A DNA stretch of 9,134 nucleotides from positions 1 through 9,134 of the forward strand of contig JAQYWI010000205.1 in the NCBI GenBank assembly GCA_030145015.1, in the 5' to 3' direction. Positions 1 to 6,326 of the stretch are shown in pieces. The notes beneath the pieces are model-generated. The model did not search any database and had not been told where the DNA came from. It was given only the letters and a program-made list of their open reading frames with translations. The stretch comes from Desulfobacterales bacterium (GTDB lineage Bacteria > Desulfobacterota > Desulfobacteria > Desulfobacterales > JAHEIW01). Each line of letters begins with the position of its first letter. The stretch's first letter is position 1. The translations under genes were made by a program, and so were the position numbers.

Positions 1-1595
1 GGTTTTGTGGCTTTGCCCTCGGGCAGCAGCAAACAAAGGCCAAAGCATATGAGGGCGGCGATCAAAGCAATCCAGAACACCACTGAGACGCCTTTGGCAA
101 TCGCTTCCTGCAGAATGGTTCTGGCGTTATCAGATAATAAGGCCTGGACCTCGGGTAGAAATATGTTTTCAATATTCGCTTTTATATCGGACAGAAGCGT
201 TGGCGGGATCGTATCGGTTAAGCCGGAATTAACCAGCGTGTGTGCGGCCTGGGAGATTTTTGCGGTGACAAAGCCGCCGCAAATACCAATACCCACCGTG
301 CCTCCCAATGTGCGCGCGAATTGATTTGAAGCCGTTGCGACACCGAGGTCAGAAATGTCCAGACAATTTTGAACCACCACCAGAGTCGTCAGGGTAACAA
401 AACCCATACCGATTCCGATCAGTAGAAATATTAGAAAAATGGTTGCCATTGAAGTTTCAGTTGTAAAGAAAAGAGTCGCGCCGCACCCCCCGACCAGACA
501 GACGGAGCCGATAAGTGCGGAGCGCCGTTGCCCCAAAATGTTGAGCATTTGCCCCAGCACCAGCGAACCGACAGACCAGCCGAGGGCGAGCGATAGCATC
601 CCCGCTCCCACCATCATCGGCGATTTACCCAAAGCGCCTTGAATATAAAGCGGTGCATATGCAAAAAGTGAAAAAATCGCAAAACTGCTCAGAAATACAG
701 CACCATTTCCAATCCGAAATCCACTAATTTCAAAGAAGCGCAACGAAAGAATCGGTTCTTTCGCGTGCTTTTCAATAAAATAGAATCCACCGCCCGCAAG
801 CAATGTCAGGAGCATAAGGCCGATTATCGGAACTGAATGCCAGGCATAGGTGCGCCCACCCACTAAAAATACCATTAGAAAAGCCAGAATAAATACGGAC
901 AGGGTCGCCACGCCCGGGAGGTCCAGATAAACTTCTTTCTTTTTTGGACGCATTTCGATCAGGTAGCCCGCGATACCCGCCAGCGAAAGCAACCCGAGCG
1001 GCACATTAATGAAAAAAATCCAACGCCAGGAAAAATAAGTGACGATAAATCCGCCGATCGTCGGCCCTAAAATGCTGGCCAGCCCCCAAATGGAGCTGGC
1101 CAGAGACAGGGTCTTGCCACGGCTTTTCGGGGACGAAACATCGGATAGGACAATGTAAACCAGCGCAAAATTACCCCCGGCGCCGATCCCCTGAAATACT
1201 CGCAAAACAATCAAAAATATCATATTCGAGGACATGCCTGCCAGAACAGATGCGATCAGGAAAATTCCAATGGAAACCAGAAAAAGCGTCCTGGTTTTAT
1301 ACAGATCTGCCAGCTTGCCGAAGATGGGCAGCGACACAGCCCGGGCGAGGAAATAGGTAGTGTACACCCAGCTGTACAGGTGCATACTGCCGAGTTCTGC
1401 TACGATGGTCGGCATGGCTGCCGACATGATCAGGGTATCCAAAGCTCCGAGGAAAAGTGCCAGCAATGCCGCTGCTATAACGTAAATCCTTTCACGGGCT
1501 GTAATGTCCCGCTCAGGTGTTGTTGAACGATTTACGTTGTCGGTCTTTTTTGCGCACGGGTGTTGGATTCGATTCTGTTTCAAGTTTGGCCCCAT
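1..1595 (-). CDS. DHA2-family MFS exporter (EmrB/QacA-like), 3' end cut by the window edge
   Basis: The minus strand is open without a stop from the ATG at 1595 to the left edge (531 codons seen), and the frame continues past the window. Predicted role: proton-coupled inner-membrane efflux of drugs or other small molecules; the substrate cannot be read from sequence. Visible family marks: a helix 1 motif resembling LDxTIVNxALPxI (LDTLIMSAAMPTI, residues about 52-64); MFS motif A after helix 2 (GKLADLYKTRT, 93-103, Asp97); antiporter motif C in helix 5 (GLASILGPTIGG, 171-182); and the DHA2-typical SWRWIFFINVPLG (189-201). DHA2 members have 14 helices and about 500-550 residues, so only a short tail is missing. 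No membrane-fusion partner (EmrA-like) is seen upstream, so any partner would lie to the left. The start is uncertain: there is no clear Shine-Dalgarno sequence before 1595, and the first 35 residues are polar and poorly family-like. Family assignment is confident; specificity is unknown. Confidence 0.93.
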   Translation of the reverse strand, partial: MGPNLKQNRIQHPCAKKTDNVNRSTTPERDITARERIYVIAAALLALFLGALDTLIMSAAMPTIVAELGSMHLYSWVYTTYFLARAVSLPIFGKLADLYKTRTLFLVSIGIFLIASVLAGMSSNMIFLIVLRVFQGIGAGGNFALVYIVLSDVSSPKSRGKTLSLASSIWGLASILGPTIGGFIVTYFSWRWIFFINVPLGLLSLAGIAGYLIEMRPKKKEVYLDLPGVATLSVFILAFLMVFLVGGRTYAWHSVPIIGLMLLTLLAGGGFYFIEKHAKEPILSLRFFEISGFRIGNGAVFLSSFAIFSLFAYAPLYIQGALGKSPMMVGAGMLSLALGWSVGSLVLGQMLNILGQRRSALIGSVCLVGGCGATLFFTTETSMATIFLIFLLIGIGMGFVTLTTLVVVQNCLDISDLGVATASNQFARTLGGTVGIGICGGFVTAKISQAAHTLVNSGLTDTIPPTLLSDIKANIENIFLPEVQALLSDNARTILQEAIAKGVSVVFWIALIAALICFGLCLLLPEGKATK

Positions 1596-1656
1596 CGATT
1601 GGAATTCAATAAAGATACATACCGCAACTTTGGGGGTAAGAAAACCAAAAGGTGAA

Positions 1657-1686
1657 ATTATCAGGTGATCACCCGGCGGCGTTTAA
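1657..1686 (-). promoter_or_regulatory. candidate promoter with palindromic operator upstream of the DHA2 exporter
   Basis: On the minus strand a -10-like GATAAT (1657-1662) lies 18 bp from a weak -35-like TTAAAC (1681-1686). The perfect 10-bp palindrome GGTGATCACC (1664-1673) fills the spacer between them, a position typical of repressor or MerR-type operators. It lies about 60 bp upstream of the exporter start. No regulator gene is adjacent. The motifs are seen directly; the regulatory role is inference. Confidence 0.35.
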
Positions 1687-1815
1687 AAAATTTGACATAG
1701 TGTTCACAAAATAAGACGGTTTTCTGACACCCGGTTGCCAATGCAAGCCGCTTCCCATTTCAACATACCGAAATTTATACATTAAATATTTCTGTTTTAT
1801 TCCTGGAATGTTTCT

Positions 1816-1824
1816 TGCTATAAT
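1816..1824 (+). promoter_or_regulatory. extended -10 promoter element of the VWA/OmpA gene
   Basis: The sequence TGCTATAAT is a perfect extended -10 element (TGn followed by TATAAT). No good -35 box lies 16-18 bp upstream, which is usual for extended -10 promoters. Transcription would begin near 1831 and leave a leader of about 147 nt before the ATG at 1978. It is the best sigma70-like signal in the gap between the two divergent genes. Confidence 0.45.
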
Positions 1825-1966
1825 AAAACAATCCCCTAAAATTGGCTGCAGGGGGTACCGGTTTTAAGATTGCCACGTATTTTCAACGGTTTATGGATAG
1901 AAAAAATGACCGCTGGACAAGCGTTAAATCCTTTAAAACGAAAATTTATAAACAAAAATTACGTTG

Positions 1967-1972
1967 AAGGAG
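1967..1972 (+). promoter_or_regulatory. Shine-Dalgarno AAGGAG that fixes the start of the VWA/OmpA gene
   Basis: AAGGAG lies 5 nt upstream of ATG 1978. This chooses that ATG over the in-frame TTG at 1870, which would add 36 polar residues in front of an obvious signal peptide and has no properly spaced ribosome binding site. Confidence 0.85.
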
Positions 1973-1977
1973 ATAAG

Positions 1978-4860
1978 ATGAAGAAAAAAAGATCATTGCT
2001 GCTAGTCGCTTTCAGTCTTTTGGTTGCCGCCAGTTGCCTGGCAGCTGAGCCCCTTGAAGTCTTAACACCGGCTCTCAAAGGCAAATTGGCCGATGAGGCT
2101 AAACTGGCCTTTCAGGTTATTGATGAAAAAAGTCTGCTGGTCTCCGTTAAAGATGCCCAAAACAATCCGGTTCGAGGATTAAAGGTTGAAGATTTCGTCC
2201 TGCAGAGCGGCACCAAAAAAGCCAGGATATTGTCGGTTGAGCCGCTTGAAACCAGTAAATCTGTCCCGCTTAACATTGTTCTGGTGGTGGACAATTCCGC
2301 TTCCATGCAAAAACGCCAGGCCATTAAGCCGCTGATGGCTGCCCTGGACGAATTTTTTAAAACCCTGCGCCCGATCGACAATGTTACGGTTGTGGTCTTT
2401 GATAAAAAAGGAACCATGCAGGTTAAAGGCTACAATCTAAATATCAAAACTTATCATTCAAGATTTATCCCGGATTTGAAAGCATTTCTAAATGAAGCAT
2501 TTGATGAAGGGTTGACCAGCCAAACCTTTCTTTATGAAGCCATGGAGGCCGGCATCGACATTATCCGCAAAATGCCCAAAGAAGCCAATAAATTTCTAGT
2601 TGTTTTATCCGACGGTGAGGACATAAACAGCGACTTTGAGGTCGATTTTGTTGAATCCGAAGCCAAAGGCATAGAAAACTTCGAAATCTTTGCCGTCGAT
2701 TATATGCCGGGCAATAAAGTGGATACGTTTCTTAAATCCTTTGCCGAAGCGCATGGCGGTCGTGTCTGGAAGGCAACATCCGCTTCCGAGCTGCTGCCCA
2801 TCTTCAAGTCCTTTTCGACCACCCTGCTTTACCGTTATGTCGTCAATTACCAATTTCCGGACCCACCCAAGGGGACATTGAGCCTGCAGCCGGCTGCCTT
2901 AAATTTTGACATGCTGACCCTGCTGGATGGCTCTCCCGTCCTGAACAAGGTGTTTTTTGAAACGGGCGAAAGCGAAATTCCCGATAGCTATGTTATGTTA
3001 AAAAGCCGGGCGCACACAGCCGCCTTTAACGAGAACGTGCTGACCAGCTCGCTGGATCGGTATAAAAATGTGTTAAATATTGTGGGCCGGCATTTAACCG
3101 CGTTCCCGGAAGCCCATATTCGCATCGTGGGCAGCAACTCCGATACGGGAGTTGAGAAAGGCAAGCTCGATCTTTCCAGAGCCCGGGCCGAGGCCGTTAA
3201 AGATTATCTGCAGACGGTCTGGGAAATTGACGGCGCGCGCATGAAAGTCGAGGCCCGCAATTTACCGCTTAAAGCGGCAACGGCAAATATGGTGGGAAGT
3301 CGGCCGGAAAATCAGCGCGTGGAAATCATATATGATTCCAGTGAAATGCAAGCGATGGCCGCCAACCAGTTTATCGCTGAGAGCAGCAACTTAAATGAGA
3401 TAAAAATTATGCCCCGGATCGTCGCCGAATACGGGGTGGCAAACTGGGAGTTGAGGATCCAGGCGGATAACGAGACCATCAAGACTTTAAAGGGCACCGA
3501 TGCACTCGAGCCGGCTATTGCCCTATCGCTGGACGACCTTGGCCGGGCTAAGCTGGTGGCCTGCAACAACCTCCAGGCGCTTATCAAAGTTACCGATGCC
3601 AATAACGATACCTATGAAGCCGCTACGGATCTGTACCCGGTATCGGTTGCCAGAAAAGAATTGATCCATGAACTGGTCGGACCGCCCAAAGGAACCGTGG
3701 CGATACAACCGGTCAGGCTCACCATTGAAGAGGTGACCACCATCGACAGCTCACCCCTTTTAAATTATGTGTTTTTTGAAACCGGCCAAAGTGACCTTCC
3801 TTCACGCTATGCGGCATTTTCCAGCCAGGCCGATACAAAGGCGTTTAACGAAAGCCAGTTAAAGGGCACGCTGGAAAAGTATACGCATGTATTAAACATT
3901 ATCGGCGGCCGCCTGCGTGCAAACCCGGAAGCACATATTAAAATTGTCGGCTGCAACTCCAACCGCGGAGACGAGCATAACCGCAAAGATCTTTCCCGCA
4001 GTCGCGCCGAATCGGTGCGGGCGTATTTAAAGTATATCTGGGGTATTGAATCATCCCGCATGGAATTGGAAGCGCGCAACCTGCCGGCGGTTGCCAGCGC
4101 CAGCAGTGTCGATGCAGGCCGTGCCGAAAATCAGCGTGTCGAAATTTATTCCGAATCCCCGAACCTGCTTGACACCATCAAAAGTACTTACGTCGAAAAA
4201 ATCAGTAACGCCCAGGAACTCCAGGTGCGGCCTCAAATTCAATCCGGATATGATCTGGACCATTGGACCGTCGCCCTGGTCGGCGATGGAACGATCATTG
4301 ATTCCACCGCCGGACAGGGAGATTTAATGCCGGCCTATCAATTTAACCTCAAAGATATCGGCCTGGGGAAGATTGGCGCATATGAAAATATCGGAGCCGA
4401 TATCGAAGTCGAAGATAAAAGAGGGCAGACCTATAAAACATATACCAGTACATCTGTGCAGTTTATCAGACGCGAAGAACGGGTTGCCAAAAAAGAAGGT
4501 TACAAGGTCGTGGAGAAGTATGCTCTGATTCTTTTTGACTTTAATCGTGCCGATATCAAGGACCGTAACCGCGCCGTGGTGGATCGGATCGTTACCCGCA
4601 TAAAGGAGGTTCCGACTGCCAGGGTCAGGATTGAAGGTCACACGGATTCCATCGGCAAAGAAGCTTACAACATGGATCTATCCCAGCGGCGGGCCAAAGC
4701 TGCCTTTGATATGATCCTGTCCGGAGGCGCCATCGGGAGTGGCGACATTGCCTATGAAGGTGTCGGACCCCACAACCCGTTGTTTGACAATGAAGTTCCG
4801 GAGGGCCGCGCCCTGAACAGGACCGTAACGGTCACCCTCGAATACGAGCAACAAAACTAA
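1978..4860 (+). CDS. exported VWA-domain protein with two duplicated OmpA-like modules and a C-terminal OmpA domain
   Basis: A 960-residue envelope protein. Residues 1-23 are a signal peptide: KKKR, a hydrophobic core, then AASC (possible lipobox, Cys20) or LAA|E (signal peptidase I site after Ala23); the sequence does not decide between them. About 30-95 is a beta-rich lead-in of the kind common before secreted VWA domains (NPVRGLKVEDFVL). About 96-260 is a VWA fold with a complete MIDAS: DNSAS (105-109), Thr183 in TFLYEA, and LSDGED around Asp212. Two 273-residue units follow, in register: PPKGT at 296 and 569, VFFETG at 325 and 598, NQRVEI at 445 and 718. Each contains an OmpA-like module (about 322-452 and 595-724). 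A canonical OmpA C-terminal domain (about 846-957) ends the protein: LFDFNRADI, GHTDS (887-891), LSQRRA and LNRTVTV. Likely role: a peptidoglycan-attached periplasmic or outer-membrane protein binding a partner through the VWA domain. The ligand is unknown. Monocistronic, with its own promoter and terminator. Confidence 0.93.
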   Translation: MKKKRSLLLVAFSLLVAASCLAAEPLEVLTPALKGKLADEAKLAFQVIDEKSLLVSVKDAQNNPVRGLKVEDFVLQSGTKKARILSVEPLETSKSVPLNIVLVVDNSASMQKRQAIKPLMAALDEFFKTLRPIDNVTVVVFDKKGTMQVKGYNLNIKTYHSRFIPDLKAFLNEAFDEGLTSQTFLYEAMEAGIDIIRKMPKEANKFLVVLSDGEDINSDFEVDFVESEAKGIENFEIFAVDYMPGNKVDTFLKSFAEAHGGRVWKATSASELLPIFKSFSTTLLYRYVVNYQFPDPPKGTLSLQPAALNFDMLTLLDGSPVLNKVFFETGESEIPDSYVMLKSRAHTAAFNENVLTSSLDRYKNVLNIVGRHLTAFPEAHIRIVGSNSDTGVEKGKLDLSRARAEAVKDYLQTVWEIDGARMKVEARNLPLKAATANMVGSRPENQRVEIIYDSSEMQAMAANQFIAESSNLNEIKIMPRIVAEYGVANWELRIQADNETIKTLKGTDALEPAIALSLDDLGRAKLVACNNLQALIKVTDANNDTYEAATDLYPVSVARKELIHELVGPPKGTVAIQPVRLTIEEVTTIDSSPLLNYVFFETGQSDLPSRYAAFSSQADTKAFNESQLKGTLEKYTHVLNIIGGRLRANPEAHIKIVGCNSNRGDEHNRKDLSRSRAESVRAYLKYIWGIESSRMELEARNLPAVASASSVDAGRAENQRVEIYSESPNLLDTIKSTYVEKISNAQELQVRPQIQSGYDLDHWTVALVGDGTIIDSTAGQGDLMPAYQFNLKDIGLGKIGAYENIGADIEVEDKRGQTYKTYTSTSVQFIRREERVAKKEGYKVVEKYALILFDFNRADIKDRNRAVVDRIVTRIKEVPTARVRIEGHTDSIGKEAYNMDLSQRRAKAAFDMILSGGAIGSGDIAYEGVGPHNPLFDNEVPEGRALNRTVTVTLEYEQQN
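2941..4149 (+). repeat. in-gene tandem duplication: two OmpA-like modules spaced exactly 273 codons apart
   Basis: The coding segment has two diverged copies of an 819-bp unit. The OmpA-like modules begin at 2941 (LNKVFFETG) and 3760 (LNYVFFETG) and end near 3333 and 4149. Every anchor compared (PPKGT, VFFET, the IVGxNS loop, ENQRVEI) is offset by exactly 273 residues, so no net indel has accumulated across the module. Roughly half the residues are identical by eye, and the DNA has diverged much further, so the duplication is old. A third, shorter repeat of the linking segment (about residues 725-841) leads into the canonical OmpA domain. Confidence 0.85.
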
Positions 4861-4881
4861 ACCATAACCGCCCCTAAACAC

Positions 4882-4928
4882 AAACGCCCGTTTTGAACCT
4901 AAGTCGGTTCGAAACGGGCGTTTTTTTT
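4882..4928 (+). terminator. intrinsic terminator of the VWA/OmpA gene
   Basis: An 18-bp stem (4882-4899 with 4906-4923, one G-U pair) and a 6-nt loop (TAAGTC) are followed by eight T residues (4921-4928, the first three shared with the stem). It starts 22 nt after the TAA stop codon. This is a textbook Rho-independent terminator for the plus-strand gene. Confidence 0.95.
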
Positions 4929-5088
4929 GCTAAAATTTCAAATCGCTCGATTAATCATAAATAGCAGATCACCTTTAAAAAAAGTGACTACTCCGCCAAA
5001 AGGGATGGCGGACAAGAGTAAACTAAAATGAGCTAAAGTGCCTAAAGTTTTGGTGTCGCTGAGCTCCATCTTTTTTATCTACAAATGA

Positions 5089-5114
5089 TCGTTCGACCCA
5101 GTCGTTCGACCCAG
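5089..5114. repeat. 13-bp tandem repeat, 2 copies
   Basis: TCGTTCGACCCAG is repeated exactly at 5089-5101 and 5102-5114 and abuts the 14-bp repeat array directly. Confidence 0.9.
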
Positions 5115-5170
5115 AGGCTCTCGCCGGGAGGCTCTCGACGGGAGGCTCTCGACGGGAGGCTCTCGACGGG
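5115..5170. repeat. 14-bp tandem repeat, 4 copies
   Basis: The unit AGGCTCTCGACGGG occurs head to tail at 5115-5128, 5129-5142, 5143-5156 and 5157-5170. The first copy has one change (C for A at unit position 10); the other three are identical. The GC-rich array contrasts with its AT-rich surroundings. The unit length is not a multiple of three, which argues against coding. Near-identity suggests recent slippage expansion, so copy number may vary between strains. Confidence 0.92.
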
Positions 5171-5237
5171 CAGAATTCCTTAACTCAAGGCACTTTAGAT
5201 CATTTTAGGCAATTTAGGCACTTTGGGTCGTCTGAGT

Positions 5238-6101
5238 CTAGCCGTCATGCTGCAGGATATAGTTAACCGCTTCATCTAAATCGGCTTGATCTTCTAATGC
5301 TCTAACCAGGCGTTCAGCCAGTTCGGTTAATATCTTTCTGATCGAAGTTGCCAGTTTAAGCGCCTCACTATCCTTTTGTACATATAGACCCTTGGTCATC
5401 GCCTGTTCCAGTAAAGCCAAGGGATTATAGTCATTAATTAAAAGCGCCTTTGGGAAGGTGTCACTGATGAGTTCAACAGCATTTTTAAAGTTCTTCTCCT
5501 TCCTGGCCGATTTTAGTTGTTCAATTTGAGTCTCAGGTGAGTTTGTTCTTCGCATAAGTTTAATGATTTCATTTATAATATGATCTTTTTGGTTTTCAAC
5601 AACTCTACGATAATAAGCTAAAGCGCCTATTCCAAGTCCCTGAATTTCGGCCCGGCGACCCAATAGAAACATATCTTTGTTTTTGCCCAGCATTGAAATA
5701 ATTCCCAGTGAGACTTGCGGGCCAAAGGGTGGCCATTCGCCTAATTTTGCGGCCTCGCCTTCATCTGCAACGGTATTCCATCGTGCCATAATGGCAAATA
5801 TTTTTGAACGCGATCTACAGTTTGAACATGAATAATGCAGAAAAACACGGGTCCATTTTTCTGTTAAGGTGACTTTTTGGGTTTGGTAAGAGTCAAAATA
5901 TCGAACTCCGTTACAAAAACGTTCCGGGCAGTGCAGCTTTAAACGCGGCTTCGTTAGAATGGGTAATGAAGTGGGACTTCTGGAAATACCAAGATTGGTT
6001 ATTAAATGGATTTCTCCTGGTGGATATTTACTGAGAAGATCCTCAAATTTTAGGGTCTGAATTTTAGCAGAACTTCGTCTGGCTTTTGCTAACCCGGCCA
6101 T
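5238..6101 (-). CDS. unrecognised 287-aa protein with a CX4C...CX2C putative zinc site
   Basis: I do not recognise a named family. The protein has no signal peptide or membrane helix and should be cytoplasmic. A basic N-terminus (MAGLAKARRSS) is followed by a putative zinc-binding half: Cys58 and Cys63 (CPERFC), then Cys92 and Cys95 (CSNC). Next comes a segment with WPPFGP (about 123-128) and a helical half containing GLGIGALAYYRRVVE (155-169), an alternating charged region (about 185-210) and a Leu-rich C-terminus. A zinc ribbon followed by a helical RR(V/A)xE segment recalls DUF4145-like proteins, but this is only a resemblance. The start ATG at 6101 has AAAGG 7 nt upstream. It lies downstream of the 219-aa gene on the same strand with a 225-bp gap, so the two may be co-transcribed or separately regulated. 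Codons are AT-richer than in the flanking exporter genes, consistent with an accessory origin. Confidence 0.75.
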   Translation of the reverse strand: MAGLAKARRSSAKIQTLKFEDLLSKYPPGEIHLITNLGISRSPTSLPILTKPRLKLHCPERFCNGVRYFDSYQTQKVTLTEKWTRVFLHYSCSNCRSRSKIFAIMARWNTVADEGEAAKLGEWPPFGPQVSLGIISMLGKNKDMFLLGRRAEIQGLGIGALAYYRRVVENQKDHIINEIIKLMRRTNSPETQIEQLKSARKEKNFKNAVELISDTFPKALLINDYNPLALLEQAMTKGLYVQKDSEALKLATSIRKILTELAERLVRALEDQADLDEAVNYILQHDG

Positions 6102-6326
6102 AGTCGAGCCTTTGTCCGCTGTATAGCGTCAATTTATGAAAACGCTCCGACAATTATCGAAGTGAAATCCATGGATTTTAAGCACGGTTGCGGTTGATGG
6201 TATTCAGATATCTACAAATACCGAATGAGGACAAGAAGGTCAAGTATTATAAATAGTTAGGCTGTTGATGGTGTAGTTTTCTACATCCCAATATAAATAT
6301 TGGACCCCACGGCTTTGCCTTTAACT
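6102..6326. other. intergenic region rich in inverted repeats between the two unrecognised genes
   Basis: These 225 noncoding bases contain AGCGT/ACGCT (6125-6129 with 6142-6146), the perfect 14-bp palindrome AAATCCATGGATTT (6165-6178), GGTATT/AATACC (6199-6204 with 6217-6222), and two abutting hairpins: GGTGTAG-TTTT-CTACATC (6270-6287, one G-U) and CCAATAT-AA-ATATTGG (6288-6303). The last pair lies just after the stop codon of the upstream minus-strand gene. No U-tract follows, so it is a 3'-end or processing structure, or operator DNA, rather than a standard terminator. A promoter for the 287-aa gene could be here but is not obvious. Confidence 0.55.

Larger units (their letters stand above)
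5023..5208. repeat. inverted repeat (20-bp arms) bounding a small repeat element
   Basis: The left arm CTAAAATGAGCTAAAGTGCC (5023-5042) is the reverse complement of 5189-5208 with one mismatch. A second overlapping pair is perfect over 12 bp: AAAGTGCCTAAA (5035-5046) with TTTAGGCACTTT (5213-5224). The arms enclose about 145 bp holding both tandem repeats. The layout resembles a nonautonomous or REP/MITE-like element. No transposase and no clear target-site duplication are seen. Confidence 0.65.
4929..5237. other. noncoding repeat-rich spacer between convergent genes
   Basis: No convincing gene lies here. After an AT-rich stretch there is a small hairpin (TCCGCC 4992-4997 with GGCGGA 5007-5012), then a long inverted repeat enclosing two sets of short tandem repeats, listed separately. 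The right part ends only about 13 bp from the stop codon of the minus-strand gene at 5238. There is no conventional U-tract terminator for that gene, so the repeat region may supply transcript 3'-end structure. Confidence 0.7.

Noticed and set aside
7..642. plus-strand open frames opposite the DHA2 exporter
   Set aside because: They are antisense shadows: the minus strand encodes an uninterrupted protein with all family motifs.
1870..1977. TTG-started N-terminal extension of the VWA/OmpA gene
   Set aside because: The extension is polar, lacks a spaced ribosome binding site, and would bury a clear signal peptide that begins at ATG 1978 behind a strong AAGGAG.
2112..4881. minus-strand and alternative-frame open frames within the VWA/OmpA gene
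   Set aside because: They are fully covered by a strongly supported coding frame with domain motifs throughout.
5089..5170. CRISPR-like array
   Set aside because: Units are 13-14 bp, head to tail with no spacers, and there are no cas genes nearby. This is a plain tandem repeat.
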